The notes under the pieces are model-generated. The model searched no databases. It saw only the letters and a list, made by a program, of their open reading frames with translations, and was not told the origin of the DNA. From positions 83,043,985 to 83,107,984 of the forward strand of contig NC_080067.1 in NCBI RefSeq assembly GCF_949987535.1: a DNA stretch of 64,000 nucleotides. Direction: 5' to 3'. The DNA comes from Balaenoptera acutorostrata (lineage: Eukaryota > Chordata > Mammalia > Artiodactyla > Balaenopteridae). A program made the position numbers and the translations under genes. Positions 37,301 to 49,300 of the stretch are shown here, one piece after another (the first letter of the stretch is position 1; each line of letters opens with the position of its first letter).

Positions 37301-40300
37301 AATATATTTATAACAACTATTTTAATTCCTTGTCCAGTTCTTCCATCTTTTCCGTTTATAGGTAGTTTTGATTGATATGATTGCTTTTTCTTTTCCTCGT
37401 GGGTGGTCTTTTCTTACTTCTTTTGCATGCTTATTAGTTATTGATTGAATGCCGAGCATTGTAAATTTTACCTCCTTTGTCGTTGGAGTTTTTTGTATTC
37501 TTTTAATATGTGTAATTCTGAATGTATCATTGGATGTAGTTAAGTTACTTGAAACCAGTTTGCTTTTATGTTCCATTGGGCTGGACCAGAACAGTCTTTA
37601 ATCTGGGACTAATTTACCTCACTACTGAGTCAATACCCTTCTGAGTATTCTCCTTAGTGCCCCATATATTGGGAGGTCATTTCTATTAACAGCTAGGTGA
37701 AACATGAATGATTGCTTGACCTGTGTGACCTTCAAAATTTTTCTGCATGCTCCTTGAAGGCGGTTTCTTTTCCAGCTTTGGACCTTTTCATCACACACCT
37801 GCGCTTGTGAGTACTAAGCCAGTAAAGACTTAAGGGGAACCTTCCACAGATTTTTGGAGTTCTGTGTTGGTTGCTTGTCTTCAGTACTCTGCCTTGTAGA
37901 TTCTAGGTGTCTTGGCCTCATCAGTTCTGAATGCTGTCTCCTCAGTTGAGGGGGCCTCTAGACCCTGTTTAGGTTCACCCTACCTGTGCTGCAGGCTAGA
38001 AACTCCATCCAGGCAATCTGAGGCAATTGTAGGACTGACCTTGTTTCTTTTCTTCTGAAGGATCACTGCCTCTGTTGTCTGTTGTCCGATGTCTGAAACC
38101 TATTATTTTAGGGATTTCGTCTGCTTTGTTTAGTCATATAGGGTGAGAGGATAAGTTATTATTACTCTGTCATGGCTTAATGAATAAGTGTACTGCCTAG
38201 GATGTAACGGAAGGCATCTTAGTGAGTTGCCGTTAGTGAGAACTATTCTCCTTTGCCTGCACAAATTAATGGGTGCTTTAAAAGTAGTGTTCAAGCAGAG
38301 GTCATTTGTCATCATTGGTTGTTGGACAGGTTGGGAAGGTCAGGAAGCCTTGATCCATTGTCCTTTAGGGTTATGAGGGAGGTATTAAGTCATTCTAACA
38401 GCATTTTTATCCTATTTCCCCTGATGTATTGGTAAGACTATCCTGTCACCTACTTCAATAGTGAAGAGGGAAATGACCAAGCATGCCCCAGCTCCTTTTT
38501 CAACCTTATGTGTTTTTTTAATATGTCATGTAGTGTCAGGCCTCTCTTAGTAAGTTTTTCATCAAGGGTTGGTGATAGTATGATGTGATACTTAATTGCA
38601 TTAGATTATAAGAGTGGAGAATTCTGAAATAGTTCCTCATCAGGAAAGGTTGAAGGTGGCACAAACGTTAGAATTTAAAAAATGATTTTCAAAAAGCTCC
38701 ATCCTTATTGCCTTTTAAAAGTGGAGTGCCTAGTGTTTGGATGTTGAACTACCTTGTGTTAGAATTATTTTAGTAACAGACTTTTATTTTTCAGTTATTC
38801 AAGCGAAGAAATGTTGCTACAGCAGAAGAAGAAACAGAAGAAGAAGTTATGTCAGATGGAGGCTTCCATGAGGCTCAGATTAATAACATGGAGATGGCAC
38901 CAGTAAGTAGGATAATGAAAGAACCTCTTTTTACTCTTTTTCTGATGAAGATATGAGGTTAGATCTTTTTTGGAGTTTAAAAAAATAAGGTTAGGGGAGT
39001 TCCCTGGTGGCCTAGTGATGAGGATTCTGGGCTTTCACTGCAGTGGCCCATGTTCAGTCCCTGGTTGCGGAACTGAAAGCCTGCAAGTCGTGTGGTGCAG
39101 CCAACAAAAAAAAAGGTTAGATGGCTACAAAAAGTACTTGGCATTTCATTTTTAAAAGGAAACTATATCTGTAAACTCATGGTTCATAAAATATTTATTA
39201 TATTTTGAATAACATGCAGTTAAACAGAATTAACTAATTATGAGATCAATTCAGCTATTAAAACTTAAAAGGATAATTATAAAATTATTCCTTAAAAGTT
39301 GATAATAAGCGATACTTTAAAGGAAATCCCAATTTGTTACTCATTCCAAGTACAAAATTGGACATATTCATATGATTTTAAAAATTGATTCCACATCACA
39401 ACTATTGGAATTTTCTGTTGTAACCCATTTTGTAACTTTCTTGAGGTTGCATAAACAGATAAAAATTATGCTTTATTTATATGGATCACACCTGTCTAGA
39501 TTTCCAGTTTATTTTGATCAATTGTATATGTTTTAATAGATCATATATATACATGGTTTTCAAAAAAAGAAAAATCTTTTTCTTCTGCCTTAGTCACCCA
39601 GTTTCTTTCCCCACTGGCAACCACTGTTAGTAGATTCTTATTATTCCTTTTGAGAAAAACCCCTCTCTTTTTTTTGGCAAATAGTAGACTATTCACAGTA
39701 TTTTATAGATTTTTTTCTCTTTTTTTTACTTCATAGATATCCAGTTTTTATGGACCAGCTTTCTTTTGGAATTAGAACAGTTTAAATTGCTTTGGAATCT
39801 ATGTAGACGTTATTGCCAACACTGTTATTTTGTGGTGAACTCTTCTAGGCTCTTCAGGAAGTTGAAGAATTCTCTCTCTCTTTTTTTTTTAAAGTGGATG
39901 TTAAATGATTATGGAGTATTTTGTGGACTGTATTAGTCAGGGTTCTACAGAGGAAACAGAACCAATTTGCGGGTGGGGGGAGAGGAAGAGAGAGATAGAT
40001 TGATCCACCGATTATTTGATTTTAAGGAATTGGCTCATGCAGTTGTTGGAGCTGTTAAGTCTGAAATCTGTAGGGTAAGCCAGGAGGTTGGAAATTCAGG
40101 TAAGAGTTGATATTATAGGTTTTTGCGGTTTTTTTTTGCCACGCTGGGTCTTCGTTGTGGCACGCAGGTTCTTCTTCGCTGTAGTGTGCGGGCTTCTCTC
40201 GTTGTGGCATGCGGGCTTAGTTGTCCCGCAGCATTTGGGATCGTAGTTCCCTGACCAGGGATTGAATCTGCGTTCCCTGCATTGGAAGGCGGATTCTTAA

Positions 40301-43300
40301 CCATTGGACCACCAGGGAAGTCCTGATATTGTAGTTTTGAGGCTGATTTCCTTCTTCAAGAAACTTCAGTCTTTGCTCTTCAACTGATTGATTGAGGCCT
40401 ACCCACATTTTGGAGGATAATGTGCTTTACTCAGGTGTACTGATTTAAATGTTAATCACACCTAAAAAGTACTTTCACAGTAACATCTAGATTGGAGTTT
40501 GTCCAAACAACTGGGCACCATAATCTAACCAAGTTGACACATAAAATTAACTGTCCCAGTCTACTCCTTGTCATTGTGGCATCCATACCCAACTCCTTAA
40601 ACCATACTGAGTCTCAGATAAAGACAATGACAAGGTCATACCTCCTTGTAACATGATACAGCTATCCTGCATGCAGCTGAAAATGCACTAACCTTTTCCC
40701 CAGAAGGGGAAAAGTCCTTGGGTGATATTTACTTCTCTCTTGGATATCCTGTAACTTAAATACTCTGATGTGAAGTTAACAATATTTAAATACTATGAAT
40801 GTGAAGTCAATACATCTTATGTTATATGATAAGGGGATAAGAGAGGGAAGAAAACAAAGATATATGTGGAAACATATTCATAGCAAAATCATACAGGTAC
40901 TTTTGTTTATTCAGGAATCAGACTTACAAGTTTCAAAGTAGTTACTTTTCTGACTTGTAAGAGCAGAATGCTTTGTTCTCCCCATGGGTTATTCTTAAGT
41001 GTTAGGTATTGCTTACCAACCATCTTGCATGTACAACTCAGTGCAGCTTTCTTCACAGTTTATCTTGTTGACTGTTACGCTTCATGAAATGTTAAGAACT
41101 TTATTTCATTGTGACAAGTGATCCTGAGAAGGAAGTTTAACTACTAATGCTGAGGATGGCTTGTAGTGGGAAATGGGAAAGCGCTAGTAAAGCAAGAAAC
41201 TAGTGGGAAACTAAAAAGTTTTAATAAAGCAAGAAAATAGAAATTTTAAATAAATTTAAGAGTCAGCTGTTGAATTTGGCAGTGGCTAGAATCTGTGAGT
41301 TATATAAGACTACTCTATACTCATTCAGTAAATATTTGTTGAGCGTCTACAGTATGCCACCCATCAGGGATATATTGGTAAGATAGACAGGGTGTTTGGC
41401 TTTCATGGAGGTTACAGTATACTGGGGGAACCTAAGCAATAAACAGATAACTAAGAAGAATAACTGATACTGAGAAGGGCTGGGCATAGGATTAAAATAG
41501 AGTGATGTGATCACAGAGATAGAGTAGCTGCTTTAGATTTGAAGGTCAGGAAAAGCCTTCTTTTATAATCTAACATTTAATCTGAATGACAAGGAACAGC
41601 CAGCCATGTGATGAGCAGGAGAGGAAGAATAATAAACGCCTTGTCTTAGTGTTTACTACTAACATTACTTTCTCACGGTTGTGAGCTTTTTAATGATAGA
41701 CAAAGAATTTTGGCTTCATCACATTATTAATCATCTCATACATTTATATATGCAAAGATTATCCTACCGTTGTGTAACTCTTGTAGATAAATATAGTTAA
41801 CTGAGTAACTTGGCCACAATTTGTACTATCTTTGTTTTCCTTTGAATTTAAGTTAAAATTTTATTATATTTGTTTTTTGTTTGTGATTCCAGGGTGGTGT
41901 TATTACTTCTGACATGATTGAAATGATATTTTCCAATAGCCCAGAGCAACAGCTTTCAGCAACGCAGAAATTCAGAAAACTGCTTTCAAAAGGTGAGTTC
42001 TGAATATGTTAAGTATATTTTTCATTTATTTACAAAGTATTACTTTCCCATAATCTATTTTTCACACTACAGATAACTTGCTTTGGAGTATCTCTATCAA
42101 CAGAATAAAAGGACACATACAGACATATGTATATTATGAGTCATGGCTAATTTTTTTTTTTTGTTTTAATTTATTTATTTATTTATGGCTGTGTTGGGTC
42201 TTCGTTTCTGTGCGAGGGCTTTCTCCAGTTGCGGCAAGCGGGGGCCACTCTTCATCGCGGTGCGCGGGCCTCTTCACTGTCGCGGCCTCTCTTGTTGCGG
42301 AGCACAGGCTCCAGACGCGCAGGCTCAGCAGCTGTGGCTCACGGGCCCAGTCGCTCCGCGGTATGTGGGATCCTCCCAGACCAGGGCTCGAACCCGTGTC
42401 CCCTGCATTGGCAGGCAGATTCTCAACCACTGCGCCACCAGGGAAGCCCCCATGGCTAATTTTTGAATTTCCTTTTTTATTTGTGTGATCTTACCAGGAC
42501 CAGAAGGCAGCATTATTTTCATTTCTGAGGTATCTTATAAAAGATCTTAAAGTGATAAGAACGGTAGCAATATTTCATGTTAATTCAAATTGAGAAACTC
42601 CACTCTTTTTTAAGAAAAACTTAAAATATCACTTGAAAGAGTAGTGATTGTTGATTCTAATGTTAGCAGTTTATCACTGAAATTTAAGTATGGATTTATT
42701 GGTGGACAGGATAACTACCTTTTTGGTGTGTGTGTATAATTAGGGTAGAATGGGATATGATACTTCTTGTTATCTGGGCAAGTAAGAACTCTGGAACTCT
42801 GAGCCATATTAAAATGTTGATAGTAAATCAGCATTAAAACAGTTGACCACCCCCTCCCCCGCATAGTAAGTTATGGTTGTTTGGAGTCATTAGTGATAAA
42901 TTAATATATCCCTTGAGGTTAACTGGAAAGAAAACCTACCACCAGAGCAAAAAATAATTGTTTTTTTGCCTGACAACCTGTTAAAAATAGCTGAAGGCCA
43001 TTATCATATTACCTTCCCCACCCCTCTAAAAAGGTTTCTCAGATAATGTGGTTTTCCAAGGCCTTTCAACACTCTGCTACTTTTCCTGCATGTATTCTAG
43101 TTTGCCAGCCATTCCTCTTAAAATGTGATAATTAGAATACAGTACTCCAGATGCATTCTTATTACTCTAAGGTGTGGTGAGAGATTGCCTTCCTTGTCCT
43201 GAAACTATACATTCCAATAATGTACTCCAGGCTAGCATCATTTATTTTGGTAGTCATGGCATAGTAATGTTTCATTGCATTTTCAGCAGTCTATACTCCC

Positions 43301-46300
43301 TAGTACTTTTCTTTATGAACTATTTTTAGAACTATTTTTAGGTTTCGTCTGTGAAGTCATGTGGATTTTTTAAAATTGCTTTAAAAAAATCTAAAAGCTG
43401 AATTTTGCTTTATCCCTGTTTTATTGACATCTTTGGCTTATTGTTATTCTTTCTATATGCTGTTTCTGTAATCTAGCATGTTAACTACTTCATTTTTATT
43501 GTCATCATCAAATTTATTTGTTGTGTTTATATGAATGGTTGATAAAAATATTGAACCAGGCAAAGAACATGTCACTAGAGCTTTCTGCAAATTAACATTG
43601 AATCATTAGTCATCTCTTCCCAGTAAGGCCATTGACTTAGCTAAGAGTCCCTAGTAGTACTGTAATCCAGCTGCCATTTTTCTTGCGTAGCTACATGAAT
43701 GTCATCAAAAACTTTGTCAAACGTCTTGCTGAAATTACAGTGCTAATTGTTTAGGACATTTCTTATCTATTTGCCCAACAAGTTTCTATTGAATGACTTT
43801 ATTTATAAGATACTCTATTGTCATAAATGAAAATGAGATTAATTTGGCAGGTCATTCTTAGTGAATTTCTGCTGACTCCTACTTATCACTACAGCAGTAA
43901 AATTAGATCCTGCAAGCACAGAATCTCTTAATCCAGTTTCTTCGGACAATTTATGTTAAATAAAAAAGAGACTTAAAACCCATACACAGAAAAAGGGTTA
44001 GAAGTAAGTATACCAAAATAATAACAGTGGTTGTCTTTTGATGTTTTTCCCCATACTTTCTAAGTTTTCTAAAATAGTAGAGGCAGTAGTTTTAATTTGT
44101 AAGAATTCTGCCCATCATATTTCCATGTTAAGGCTTCCCTTATTATGAAATCTTTTAAGCTACCCTAGTCTCAAAGTGACTGAACTCAGTTTTACATTTC
44201 TTTTTCTGTTTTAGATTTACAACATGAAAGAGTTGCTAAAAATGGAGGGAGGGATATTATGAAGTAAGTTTGAGCTTTATAAAGTCCTTGTCTTGAAATC
44301 AAAGGATTATTTTTCTTCTTTCCTTTTATTTTTATGGGGAGACAGAACCTAATCCTCCTATTGATGAAGTCATCAGCGCACCAGGAGTAGTGGCCAGGTT
44401 TGTGGAGTTCCTCAAACGAAAAGAGAATTGTACATTGCAGGTGCGGACCATTTTCATTTCTTGCCTCATATCTTAATTCCCTTTACAAAGTTACATTTTG
44501 TATACAGATTTGTTACTTATTTTAATCTATATGAAGGGTTAATTTTTTGATACTGATGTTCCTGACAACCACATTGCAAGCTGCTTTGATAGCTTTGTTA
44601 ACATCCAGGCCCTTGGTTTTACTCTTTAAAATTCTTGTTACTTTTAGTCATGTAAAAGATTATTTTATGATGACTATGGATCATACTTATCTGGTAGGGA
44701 ATTGTTTGCAGTAGAGGAGCCATTATAAGGACCTAAGTGTGGACTATGTAAAATTTGGTTTTGAAGGACTTTTAGATTGTACTTGTTGGGTTTCTCAGGG
44801 CTGTGTAACATGGGCTAGATCAGAGACTCACTGATCCCCAAACCTGGTACTAATTAATCCTTCCCCTCCACCCCCGGCCCCACCCCAAAAGAGCTGACAA
44901 GGATGTAGCCTTGTTGGGAATGTGTGTGCTTTCTCCTATGTTAATTTACTGTATTAGTACTGTTGTATAGGGGTTCCAAGAGAAAATTCTCCAGCTTCTG
45001 GATTAGATAATTTTTACAGTAAAAAGAACCAACTATCAACTGACTCTCATCTTGGGAGTTATCTAGAAATTTAAAAATACTATATTGTTCCTGAATAAAG
45101 TTGGATCTTAAGTAAACTGGTAATTAAGTAATTCAGTAACTAGACTTCCTTGGAGTAAACAACCGAATAATTTCTGAGTTATTCTTTAACAAATACCTGT
45201 GATTCCTAAATTCTCACTTGTAGGATCTAATCTGAGTGGCTCAGGCCCTTTAGAAAGATTCTGCAACTATAAAGATTGGTTAGGTCCTACATAGATTGCA
45301 GAATGGGGTTATTTTTCCAAGTAAATATTTGCTAATAACAAGTTAATCATAAAGATAACTTTCACCCCCATGTTTACCTTTGCCTTACTTTAAGGGTATA
45401 ATAAGGACTGGGGCATCTTTATAAGTATAAGTACCAGCTCCTCTCCCCAGGTTCCATACTGTCCAGAGCATTATTGATAATTCATAAGACTTGATGCTTT
45501 GTCTTGATATTTTCTCTCCTTTCCTCCCATCCCATCCTTCTCTCTCTTTTACTCTCTTTGTTGCGGTGATGAGTTCCTTCCAGAGGAAAAACAGGAAGTC
45601 CAGAAAAGGTAGAGTACTTCAGTGTCCCATCAGTTTTTCTTCTCCAGTTTGACATTTACTAATCCCCAAGTTCATTTGAATTAAGATTCTGTTTTGTTGG
45701 CTGCTTCCTGGATTGTAATTCTGGTCCCCATCTAAGGCCAGGATCACCAGACACCTGGAAAATAATCAGGTTCACCTAGAGAGCAAAGAAAGAGGACTTT
45801 TCTCAGAAAAAAAGGAAATCCAGACAACCAATACTGCAGAGAACAGAGCCTGAGCCCCTTAAGCAACCTGTCAAGAGAATCAAAGGGACCAAATGAAGAG
45901 CCTTACTGCAGTTTATCATTTGAAAAGCTTTGTAGGAAGAGGGAGGTAGGGAAAATTATCATTTTGTTCATGTGGAAGTATGTTTCTATCCTGTCTCTGA
46001 CAATGAGAGTAATTCAGAGATATTAAATTTACTCCTGGACTTAGCAGTTTTTAGTAGGTGGTTGCAGAGGTCCAGTTCCTTAATGTGTTAAAGGAAGATG
46101 GTATAACTTTCTAGTCCTAAAATGAAAAGTGTCAGAGAATTTGGTCTTTCCCCATCCCTACCTTCTCCAGTATTCCCTAAAGAGCACAGTATATTCTCTC
46201 AGACAGTGCCCTCTCCTGGCTAACACTTGTAAATTCTACATCATTTTTGATTTTGTAATCCCAGAGTTTGTATCTTAACACATCTGAAGATGAAAGCCTT

Positions 46301-49300
46301 CAGAAATCTCTAATTTGCTTCTATCAGAATTCTCAGATTCCACCCTTGTGCAGCCTAACTAATAATTAGGCTGAAAGATTGAGAAATGATTCCTCTGGAA
46401 GTGACCACCTTATGATTTTCACCTTAGCGATCCAAAGACTCTAGAGATAACAAACCTGTTTATTATATAAAGGTCATCATCCCCAGCTTTTCTTCTGTGT
46501 GCATTTAAGCACAATATGGTGTTCTTTCTCCAGTGTGACTAATGGGTAACCTTGACTACCCCAGAAGCAGGAGGAGCAAATATATTGATGGAGACCTTAG
46601 AGCCAGGAGACTTCATTGTTAAATAATTAGACATGCTCTGGGAAGCTTGGAGGGTATTCCTTCCTCTGTCTTCTTGGAGAGCGCTAGGATGTGAGTTATC
46701 CATGATATTCCTACCTGCTTATTAGAAATTTGAATAGTGTGTCTTTGGAATGGGGTGTTTGCCATTTCTCTTCTAGAAAGAGTAATAATATGTAGTCATG
46801 ATAGCTAAAGTCAATAATAAATCACTGGACAAACTTAATCCCTTCATTCCATAGATAAAGAACTGTGAATCCTAGTGAAGGGTTTCTTCACTTTCTTTCT
46901 GGCTTTCCTTATCAGTGGGATACTGCAAACCAGGGAGATAAAAATGCCTGCTTTTGGCAGTGCTACCTAGATACTCACTTGCCCTCAAATGAGATGAATA
47001 TGGGTGGAATCTAGGACTTCGGAAGCCGACTATGCCGTTTAACTAACAGCATTCTCAAACACAGGGACATGTAGGCCTCAGCCATACATGAGAGCCTTGA
47101 CATGAGATTGGTCTGCCTTATGGTGTATTCCCTGAGCCCACTTGGTTTGTTTTTTTGAGTCCAGGTTCAACATCTTTGTACTGTCCTTTGCAGTGCTGAG
47201 ATGGTGTATTCCCAAACCTTCTTATAGAAGCTTATAAAAATAGCTAGAAATAAGTAAATTGCCTTCTAGTTCCAGTCATTAAATAGATACTCCTCTTAAA
47301 GTTGTAAATTTGAATTAAATTGGTTTAGTTTTCCCATTTCTACCTTTCTTGTCCACACTAAAAGCTTAATGTGGTAAACTGCAGTTAAGCCTTCATCTTC
47401 CTATGTTTTTTCCCCATCTTCATTGATCCCTCTACCTGTCTTAAAAGGTTGCTCAGATGACTCAGGCACTGTTCTCTGCAGAGTTTGATATCTGGATTTA
47501 TTTTTCTGATGTGAGCCTCTCTTTTCACTTGCTCTCCAGGTGAGCCTGGCATTTGCTAGGAACCAGAGTGGAACCGGCAAAGTGGCCAGCAACAGAGTCC
47601 TGATCCAAATGGAGAAAGGGAACCAGGCGTACTTCAACCTGGAGTGGGAAACTTGATAGGAGGTCAGAAGTACTTCAGTTTTGGATTCTCATTTTCCTTA
47701 TTTTAAGGAACTGAGCACCAGAAGGTAGAGATTGAGAAAGGAAAGAGAGAACATACCAAAATCTTCAGCGTGCCCTTCAGGTTTCAGTTGTAGCCTTATT
47801 TAGAAAGTTCTGGACAGTGAAAAATAATAGTGGAATTACAATTTATAAGCAATCACAGCTGCACGACAGGTTGTTTCCTTGCATGATGCCATTCTTGGAA
47901 CACTAAGAATATAGTAGTTTAAAACAACAAAGAGGAGTAAAGATTATAATAATTTTGGGTACTACTTCAGGTGATACCATTTCTTAAGTTTTTTTCATTT
48001 CATCATGTTGCTGAGTTTTTCTTGCGTTGCATGGTTACTTAAATTACCTTTTCTGGCCATTTCTATTATAACTTTATGCAATTGTTTTTGGTATCAACTC
48101 TGGACATTCCCATTTCACAACTCTCTTTCATGTTAAAATCTAGTCTGGGACCTGAGACGGAAATGTTCACCCCACTCAAAAAAATAAAGACTGCGATACC
48201 CAGTGAAAGAGAAACTACATAGTTCAAAGTACAACCAGTTTTTTAAAAACATACTTAATATTAAACACATTTGAAAGTTGCTTCTTCCAACACTTTAATA
48301 GGGGTCTATACCCATGAGGAGTTCTCAGTCTCTCTTTCTCTCTGCCTCTCTCTCTCTCTCTGTTTCTCTGTTTCTATCTCTCACTCTCTCTCCTCCCGCC
48401 TCCTTCTCATGTCACACATATACACATGGGTATAGAAAATTGCACAAATAGAGCTTGATAAGTTTTTACAAGGTAAACATCACAGTAATCAACACCGTGT
48501 GTGTGTATGTGTTTTAATGCCTCATTAATCCATGAATATGATTTGAGTTTTCACTGGCCCTCTGGTTATAGTTATTCATCTACTTCTTTCCCCAGTAATG
48601 GCAAAACTACTTTCTGATTTCCATTCTTACCAAGAGAGACCTTGAATCTTCTTTGCATTCAGAGGTTATAATCGTTATGTACTTCTTAGTGATAAACATA
48701 ACTCTGGTACATTCTTCTTTTGTTGAGAAGTTCTAATTTCCAGTTTTCTTCCATTCATGTTCTGGCTATTATTTACTTATTCTCCATCCTCCTAATCATT
48801 GTCACTCTATTTTGTTGTGCTTCTCCATTTTATTCATTTCAGTGGCATCTGGAAATCTCTCTTTTTCTGGGAGACCTTTGGGGCTAAACCTCATTAGACA
48901 AACAGCAGTTTGACTTCTGTTAGCAATTATTACTCTAATTTCTTCTCATTGATAACTCTTTAATATATCCTTTATCTACTCAGTTTATTGTCACCATTTC
49001 TTTTGCATCAAAATCTCACTGCAAACCTTTTTCTCTTTGATATAGATTGCTATGTATGCTGATCTTATTCATTCTTCACAGGTTGCTTTTCCTCAAAGTT
49101 TTCATTTTTTTGACATGGTCTCAGATGCTGATGACTCTCTGTTGAACTTTGAGCCTTTCTTCTTGTAGGAAAGTTTGCTTTCGTACCCACTTCATATGTC
49201 TCTTTTACTAGTTCATTTTCCTAGTAAGCAAAAGAAGCTACATTTTAGGTGAACTGTGTTTTCCTTTTAGCATACCCTAAATAATCTGTCGTATCATTTG

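Noticed and set aside
45589..45612. Possible small exon between ttccag and a gtagag donor
   Set aside because: Very short, with a poor donor; no homology or frame support and no link to the cerebellin fossil.
48330..48394. CT-rich tract as a splice acceptor region
   Set aside because: No AG plus plausible exon and donor follows; simple repeat is the better explanation.
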